A stretch of 64,000 bases of DNA, taken from Akkermansiaceae bacterium (GTDB taxonomy: Bacteria > Verrucomicrobiota > Verrucomicrobiia > Verrucomicrobiales > DEV007). Below, one piece after another: positions 59,797 through 64,000 of the stretch. The notes beneath the pieces were generated by a model. That model did not search any database. It worked only from the letters and a program-made list of their open reading frames with translations, and was not told the DNA's origin. A program made the translations under genes and the position numbers. Each line of letters begins with the position of its first letter. Position 1 is the stretch's first letter. The DNA lies in NCBI GenBank assembly GCA_024233085.1, contig JACKQC010000002.1, positions 590,565-654,564 of the forward strand, in the 5' to 3' direction.

Positions 59797-62700
59797 TCAG
59801 TTCGCCACCACGTTCACGAGGCGGCCGGGCACCACGATCGTCTTTCGCACGGTGAGGCCGGCGATGTTTTCCTTCACCTTGTCGCGGTCGAGCGCGAGCC
59901 GCTCGACCTCCTCCTTCGCCGCGTTCTTCGGCACCGTCATCTTGTCGCGGACCTTGCCGTTGACCTGGATGACGATCTCGACTTCGTCCTCGACGAGGCA
60001 GGCGTCGTCGAAAGCCGGCCACGGTTGACCGGAAAGCTCGCCCGCCGGCACGGCGCCGGGGAATCTCTCCGCGAGCCGCGCGTGGATTTCCTCGGTGAGA
60101 TGCGGCGCGAAGGGATTCAGCACCCGCAGCAGCAGGTCCACCGACGAGACCGGAACCGTTTCGAGCCCGGTCAGTTCGTTGGTGCAGATCATCATCTGGG
60201 CGATGGCGGTGTTGAAGCTCATCGATTCGATGTCTTCGCCGACTTTCTTGATCGTGGCGTGGACCACCTTGTTCGTCGTCTTCGACGGCTCGGCATCGGC
60301 GACGGCTTCGCGAAGCGTCCATTCGCCTTCCTGATTGGTTTCGAACACCAGCCGCCACACGCGGGCGAGGAAGCGATAGACGCCCTCGACCCCCTTCATC
60401 GACCACGGCTTCACCTGCTCGAGCGGTCCCATGAACATTTCATAGAGCCGCAGCGCGTCGGCGCCGTATTCCGCCACGACATCGTCGGGATTGACGACGT
60501 TGCCGCGTGACTTGGACATTTTCTGGCCGTCCTCGCCAAGGATCAGGCCCTGGTTCACGAGCTTCTGGAAGGGCTCCGGCGTCGAGAGGTGGCCGAGGTC
60601 GAACAGCACTTTGTGCCAGAACCGCGCGTATAGCAGATGCAGCACCGCGTGCTCCGTGCCGCCGACGTAAAGGTCGACGCCGCCGGGATTTTCATTCTTC
60701 CCCAGCCAATAGCTCTCGGCATCGTGCCCGATGAAGCGCCCGGCGTTGTCCGCGTCACAATACCGCAGGTAATACCAGCACGAGCCCGCCCACTGCGGCA
60801 TCGTGTTCGTCTCGCGGGTGACACCGCCGCCGAGATCGACCCAGTCCTTCGCCTTCGAGAGGATCGGTTCCGGGCTGCCGCTTGGTTTGTAGTCCTCCAG
60901 CTCCGGCGCCAGCAGCGGGAGATCGCTCTCCGGAATTGCCTCGTGGTTGCCGTCCTTCCACACGATGGGGAAGGGCTCGCCCCAATAGCGCTGCCGCGAG
61001 AAAAGCCAGTCGCGCAGCTTGAAGTTTACCGTCTTTTTTCCGAGGCCCTTCTCTTCGAGCCAGGCGATGATCTTCGTCTTCGCTTCGGGTGTGGGGAGGC
61101 CGTCGAGGAAGCCGGAGTTGACGGCGATGCCTTCGCCGGTGAAGCACGAAACCGTGGCATGGGCATCCTGCCCATGATTTCGCGGGGGGCCACTCTCTTC
61201 CGCGCCTCCCCCTTGCTCAGCTCCACATCCTTCCGCCCGAACGTCATCCGTTTGAATTCCAAGCGCGCCGTCCATCCACACCCACTCCCAATGCTTCAGA
61301 CCCGCCTTTTCGGGATTCGCGACCACGTAGCGCGCCTGGTTTCGAAAATCCGATTCATCCCGAATCAAGTGATCATAGGGCTCCGCCTGCCAAAAGTCGC
61401 CTTTTCTCCCCAGAATGCGATTGGCCGTGTTTGCTGTGAAGGATTTCCACGAATGCACGATCTCCGAAAGCTTGTGCCCCTCGAAAGGCCGAACCACCAC
61501 ATGCACATGATTCGGCATCACCGCCCAGGCATACAGTTGGTAACGCTCGCCATCGAAGTGTTTGAGGGCATCGGCCACCAACTTCCCGATCTCGGGATTC
61601 CGAAGCGCGCAGGAACCGTGCGCTTCGTCGAGAAACGCCTCGATTTTCTCCGAGAAAAGATGACGCAGACGCTTCGCTTCGTCGGCTGAGATTTCCCGGT
61701 TCATTTGCTTGGCGGTGACGACGATGGCGTCACGCTCTCGTTTCCACGCTTCCACAACCGGGGAAGGCAGGGAATCCGCGAGGCGAAAGGTCACGGCGTA
61801 GGTCGCTCCCTCCTGCGTCCAATGGGGAAGGTAGGATCCTCTTCGCTTTTCCACGTTTTCCCAGCGGTTCATGGGCTGGAAGCCCATGCCACGGCTCACC
61901 ACCTCCACAATGGGAATCCCAAACTGCCTCGCAAACTCCCAGTCCCGCTCGTCATGCGCCGGCACCGCCATGATGGCCCCCGTCCCGTAGCTCATCATCA
62001 CGTAGTCGGCGATCCACACGGGAATTTCCTCGCCGTTGACGGGATTCGTCGCCGTGCCGCCGGTGAAGACCCCCGTCTTTTCCTTGGCCAGATCCGTGCG
62101 CTCCAAATCCGACTTTGCGGCACAGGCCTTGCGATAGGCCTCGACCGCTTCCCGCTGCTCGGCGGTCGCGATTTTCTCCACCAGCGGATGTTCGGGCGCC
62201 AGGACCATGTAGGTCGCGCCGAACAGCGTGTCCGGCCGTGTCGTGAACACCGTCACCGTCTCGCCGCCGATCGTGAAATCGACTTCCGCGCCCTCGCTGC
62301 GCCCGATCCAGTTGCGCTGGAGCAGCTTGATTCCCTCCGGCCAGTCGAGCCCGTCGAGTTCGTCGATCAGCCGCTGCGCGTAGGCCGTGATCCGCAGCAT
62401 CCACTGTTTCAGCGGGCGGCGCTCGACGGTGTGGCCCTTGGAACGCCATTCCTCGACCTCCTCGTTCGCCAGCACCGTCCCGAGATCCGGACACCAGTTC
62501 ACCGGCGCCTCCGCGACATAGGCGAGGCGTTTGGCGTCGATTTCCTCGCGGCTCAGGCCGCGCGCCTCGAGTTCCGCGATCGGTTTCGCCTTCTGTTCCG
62601 TTTCTTCGAAGTAGCTGTGATAAAGCTGGAGAAAAATCCACTGCGTCCAGCGCACGTAACCGGGATCGGTCGTGTTGACCTCGCGCCCCCAGTCGTAGGC

Positions 62701-63081
62701 GAATCCGAGCCGCTTCAGTTGGCGGCGGAAATTGTTGATGTTGTTTTCCGTGTTGATCCGCGGATGCTCGCCGGTCTTGCGCGCGTGCTCTTCCGCCGGC
62801 AATCCGAACGCGTCCCAACCCATCGGATGCAGCACGTTGAACCCGCGCATCCGCTTGTAGCGGGTGATGATGTCCGTCGCCGTGTAGCCCTCCGGATGCC
62901 CGACATGCAGGCCCGCGCCGCTCGGGTAGGGGAACATGTCCAGCACGTAGTATTTCGGCTTCGAGGCGTCAAAATCGGCGTCGCCCGGGTTTGGCACGGA
63001 AAAGGTCTTCGCCGCCTCCCAATGCGCCTGCCAGCGGGGCTCGAATTCGTCAAAGGGAAACTGTTTGCGTCGGTCGGACAT
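59797..63081 (-). CDS. leuS: Leucyl-tRNA synthetase with in-frame RAYT transposase insertion
   Basis: Charges tRNA-Leu with leucine. The N-terminal catalytic part has the HIGH-like H-V-G-H motif near residue 50, and K-M-S-K-S lies near 870. The CP1 editing domain is present. The normal protein would be about 846 residues; here it is 1094 because residues about 396-643 are a complete REP-associated tyrosine transposase with its flanking hairpins. The insertion sits in the linker after the editing domain, between I-P-I-V-E-V-V and C-F-T-G-E-G-I-A-V-N-S-G. The reading frame is unbroken through both junctions. Either the protein tolerates the extra domain, or a second intact leuS exists elsewhere. 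ATG 63081 was chosen by family alignment. Confidence 0.9.
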   Translation of the reverse strand: MSDRRKQFPFDEFEPRWQAHWEAAKTFSVPNPGDADFDASKPKYYVLDMFPYPSGAGLHVGHPEGYTATDIITRYKRMRGFNVLHPMGWDAFGLPAEEHARKTGEHPRINTENNINNFRRQLKRLGFAYDWGREVNTTDPGYVRWTQWIFLQLYHSYFEETEQKAKPIAELEARGLSREEIDAKRLAYVAEAPVNWCPDLGTVLANEEVEEWRSKGHTVERRPLKQWMLRITAYAQRLIDELDGLDWPEGIKLLQRNWIGRSEGAEVDFTIGGETVTVFTTRPDTLFGATYMVLAPEHPLVEKIATAEQREAVEAYRKACAAKSDLERTDLAKEKTGVFTGGTATNPVNGEEIPVWIADYVMMSYGTGAIMAVPAHDERDWEFARQFGIPIVEVVSRGMGFQPMNRWENVEKRRGSYLPHWTQEGATYAVTFRLADSLPSPVVEAWKRERDAIVVTAKQMNREISADEAKRLRHLFSEKIEAFLDEAHGSCALRNPEIGKLVADALKHFDGERYQLYAWAVMPNHVHVVVRPFEGHKLSEIVHSWKSFTANTANRILGRKGDFWQAEPYDHLIRDESDFRNQARYVVANPEKAGLKHWEWVWMDGALGIQTDDVRAEGCGAEQGGGAEESGPPRNHGQDAHATVSCFTGEGIAVNSGFLDGLPTPEAKTKIIAWLEEKGLGKKTVNFKLRDWLFSRQRYWGEPFPIVWKDGNHEAIPESDLPLLAPELEDYKPSGSPEPILSKAKDWVDLGGGVTRETNTMPQWAGSCWYYLRYCDADNAGRFIGHDAESYWLGKNENPGGVDLYVGGTEHAVLHLLYARFWHKVLFDLGHLSTPEPFQKLVNQGLILGEDGQKMSKSRGNVVNPDDVVAEYGADALRLYEMFMGPLEQVKPWSMKGVEGVYRFLARVWRLVFETNQEGEWTLREAVADAEPSKTTNKVVHATIKKVGEDIESMSFNTAIAQMMICTNELTGLETVPVSSVDLLLRVLNPFAPHLTEEIHARLAERFPGAVPAGELSGQPWPAFDDACLVEDEVEIVIQVNGKVRDKMTVPKNAAKEEVERLALDRDKVKENIAGLTVRKTIVVPGRLVNVVAN
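61158..61176 (+). repeat. REP hairpin, one end of the leuS insertion
   Basis: CATGGGC-ATCCT-GCCCATG, preceded by GTGG on the plus strand. Its mirror lies at 61870-61888. Translated on the minus strand within leuS as part of the H-G-Q-D-A-H-A-T segment. Confidence 0.85.
61870..61888 (-). repeat. REP hairpin, other end of the leuS insertion
   Basis: CATGGGC-TTCCA-GCCCATG on the minus strand, preceded by GTGG. Same stem as 61158-61176, in inverted orientation. Translated as M-G-F-Q-P-M in leuS. Confidence 0.85.
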
Positions 63082-63161
63082 GGATTTCGGAGAAAAGGGG
63101 GGAAAGTAGCGTCGCCCCGCCCGCCCGCAACCCTCGAAGCGGCCGCGCACGAGCGCCCGGC

Positions 63162-63202
63162 GACCAAACAGGGTTGAGTCCGCGACCCAACCCTGTTAAG
63201 TC
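63162..63202. repeat. 41-bp double palindrome, copy 8
   Basis: Half-sites 63162-63180 and 63184-63202 with a CGC spacer, in the gap between the divergent leuS and rdgB genes, immediately upstream of the rdgB start codon at 63208. A hairpin here could affect rdgB translation. Confidence 0.85.
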
Positions 63203-63207
63203 GGGCC

Positions 63208-63822
63208 ATGTCCCGCACCCTGATCGTCGCCACGCACAACGCCCACAAGACCGGTGAGATCGCCGCGATGCTCGCGGGATGCTTCGGCGAAGTCGTCGAC
63301 CTGACCGCCTTTCCCGATCTCGAGCCGCCCGAGGAAAGCGGCGCGACCTTCGAAGCCAACGCCCGGATCAAGGCGCTCGCGGCCAGTGAAGCCATGCCCG
63401 ATGCCTTTGTGCTCGCCGACGACTCCGGCATCGAGGTCGACGCCCTCGGCGGCGCGCCCGGCGTTTTTTCGGCGCGCTACGCCGGCGAAGCCGCCACCGA
63501 CGCCGCCAATCGCGAAAAACTGCTCGCCGACCTCGCCGCCGCCGGCGCGCGGGGAAAAGCCCGCACCGCGCGTTTTCGTTGCGTCCTCGTCGTGGCCCGC
63601 GACCGCGAAGTCATCGCCCTTTTCGACGGCGCGGTCGAGGGCGTCGTCGCCAACGAGGCGAGGGGGGACGGCGGTTTCGGCTACGATCCGGTTTTCATTC
63701 CCGAAGGCTATTGCGAGACTTTCGGCCAGTTGCCGCCCGCCACCAAGCACGCCCTGAGCCATCGCGGCCGCGCTCTGGAGAAACTGAAGGCATGGCTTGA
63801 AAAATCGGGCGATCCGGCTTAA
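63208..63822 (+). CDS. rdgB: Non-canonical purine NTP pyrophosphatase (RdgB/HAM1)
   Basis: Hydrolyses ITP, dITP and XTP to prevent their incorporation into nucleic acids. The 204-residue protein has the family opening I-V-A-T-H-N-A-H-K-T-G-E-I near residue 6, then A-D-D-S-G-I-E-V-D-A-L near 70 with the catalytic Asp, and G-F-G-Y-D-P-V-F near 157 and S-H-R-G-R-A near 185. Complete and normal length. The ATG lies 5 bp after the 41-bp repeat. Confidence 0.94.
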   Translation: MSRTLIVATHNAHKTGEIAAMLAGCFGEVVDLTAFPDLEPPEESGATFEANARIKALAASEAMPDAFVLADDSGIEVDALGGAPGVFSARYAGEAATDAANREKLLADLAAAGARGKARTARFRCVLVVARDREVIALFDGAVEGVVANEARGDGGFGYDPVFIPEGYCETFGQLPPATKHALSHRGRALEKLKAWLEKSGDPA

Positions 63823-63852
63823 TTACCCGCTCCGATCCTTCCGGCAACGGAC

Positions 63853-63924
63853 GCCTCGCTAGCTCAATGGTAGAGCAACGGACTCTTAATCCGCAGGTTC
63901 TTGGTTCGAATCCAAGGCGGGGTA
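63853..63924 (+). tRNA. tRNA-Lys (anticodon CTT)
   Basis: A 72-nt cloverleaf with acceptor stem GCCTCGC/GCGGGGT, D arm, and anticodon loop CTCTTAA (anticodon CTT, read on AAG codons). The T arm has TTCGAAT. CCA is encoded at 63925-63927. The first anticodon-stem pair is mismatched (A-C), the other four pair. Just 30 bp after rdgB. Confidence 0.9.
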
Positions 63925-63936
63925 CCACCTGAAAAC

Positions 63937-63961
63937 CGCTCGGCGCCAGCCGGGCGTTTTT
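63937..63961 (+). terminator. Rho-independent terminator after tRNA-Lys
   Basis: Stem CGCTCGGC/GCCGGGCG with a 4-nt loop, followed by five T. It begins 10 bp after the encoded CCA. Confidence 0.85.
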
Positions 63962-64000
63962 GTTTACGCCCCCGCCTTGGGTTCGAGCCTCGGTTCGACC

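Larger units (their letters stand above)
61152..61895 (-). mobile_element. RAYT (REP-associated tyrosine transposase) with flanking REPs, inside leuS
   Basis: A transposase of the Y1 HUH family (IS200-related) in the same strand and frame as leuS. The catalytic H-V-H of M-P-N-H-V-H-V-V lies near 61500-61515, and the Tyr is in Q-A-R-Y-V-V-A-N-P near 61325. The family pattern W-x-x-G-A-T-Y-x-V-T-F-R-L-A-D-S-L-P is seen near its start and H-S-W-K-S-F-T-A-N in the middle. Each end is a REP hairpin, in inverted orientation (61158-61176, 61870-61888), with GTGG next to the stem. All key residues are present, so activity is possible. Confidence 0.9.

Overview
This window looks like chromosomal DNA of a Gram-negative PVC-group bacterium, most likely a Verrucomicrobiota. 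It is GC-rich. It has a lipid A kinase (lpxK), which implies an outer membrane. It also has ribonuclease HIII (rnhC), a bactofilin, proteins of the planctomycete-type cytochrome c/DUF1549/DUF1553 and DUF1501 families, an SHD1-domain protein, and several Tat-exported or lipoprotein genes. The phylum call is an inference from gene content; no rRNA gene is present.

Layout. 1-11.5 kb: mostly minus-strand genes (tatC cut by the window edge, argH, fur, a MetE-like methyltransferase, an Nramp-like transporter, an LVIVD-repeat protein, small hypotheticals). 11.6-20.7 kb: an accessory island. It holds IS110 and IS4 remnants, an IS91-family element with its tyrosine recombinase, and a chromosomal integron. 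The integron has an integrase (intI) transcribed in the same direction as its cassettes, two attC sites and two gene cassettes. A 21-bp tandem palindromic array and a second, N-terminally truncated integrase follow. The first cassette carries a radical SAM/SPASM maturase and a 58-residue Cys-rich peptide that looks like its RiPP precursor. 20.8-36.4 kb: folP, acyP, an ABC exporter operon, glycosyltransferase, HU, rnhC, mutY, trpB, amidase, gntK and an enolase-superfamily enzyme. 36.5-37.8 kb: two lower-GC genes of unknown function, the first with an ADP-ribosyltransferase-like motif. 37.8-52.6 kb: a cytochrome c/SHD1 protein, bactofilin, comM, xseB-dxs and leuC-leuD. 52.7-63.9 kb: the DUF1549/DUF1553-DUF1501 pair, rpmB, rph, lpxK, leuS, rdgB and tRNA-Lys.

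Two systems stand out. First, leuS is interrupted in frame by a complete REP-associated tyrosine transposase (RAYT) flanked by inverted REP hairpins; the frame stays open, giving a 1094-residue LeuRS-transposase protein. Second, the integron cassette carries an apparent two-gene RiPP pathway. Its boundaries are supported by perfectly complementary core boxes at the two cassette ends.

The window is also rich in dispersed palindromes. Eight copies of a 41-bp element share a strict 19-3-19 architecture, and two of them lie inside coding sequence (mutY and the enolase-superfamily gene). Further palindromes with 3-nt loops form clusters near 23.1 kb and 52.2 kb.
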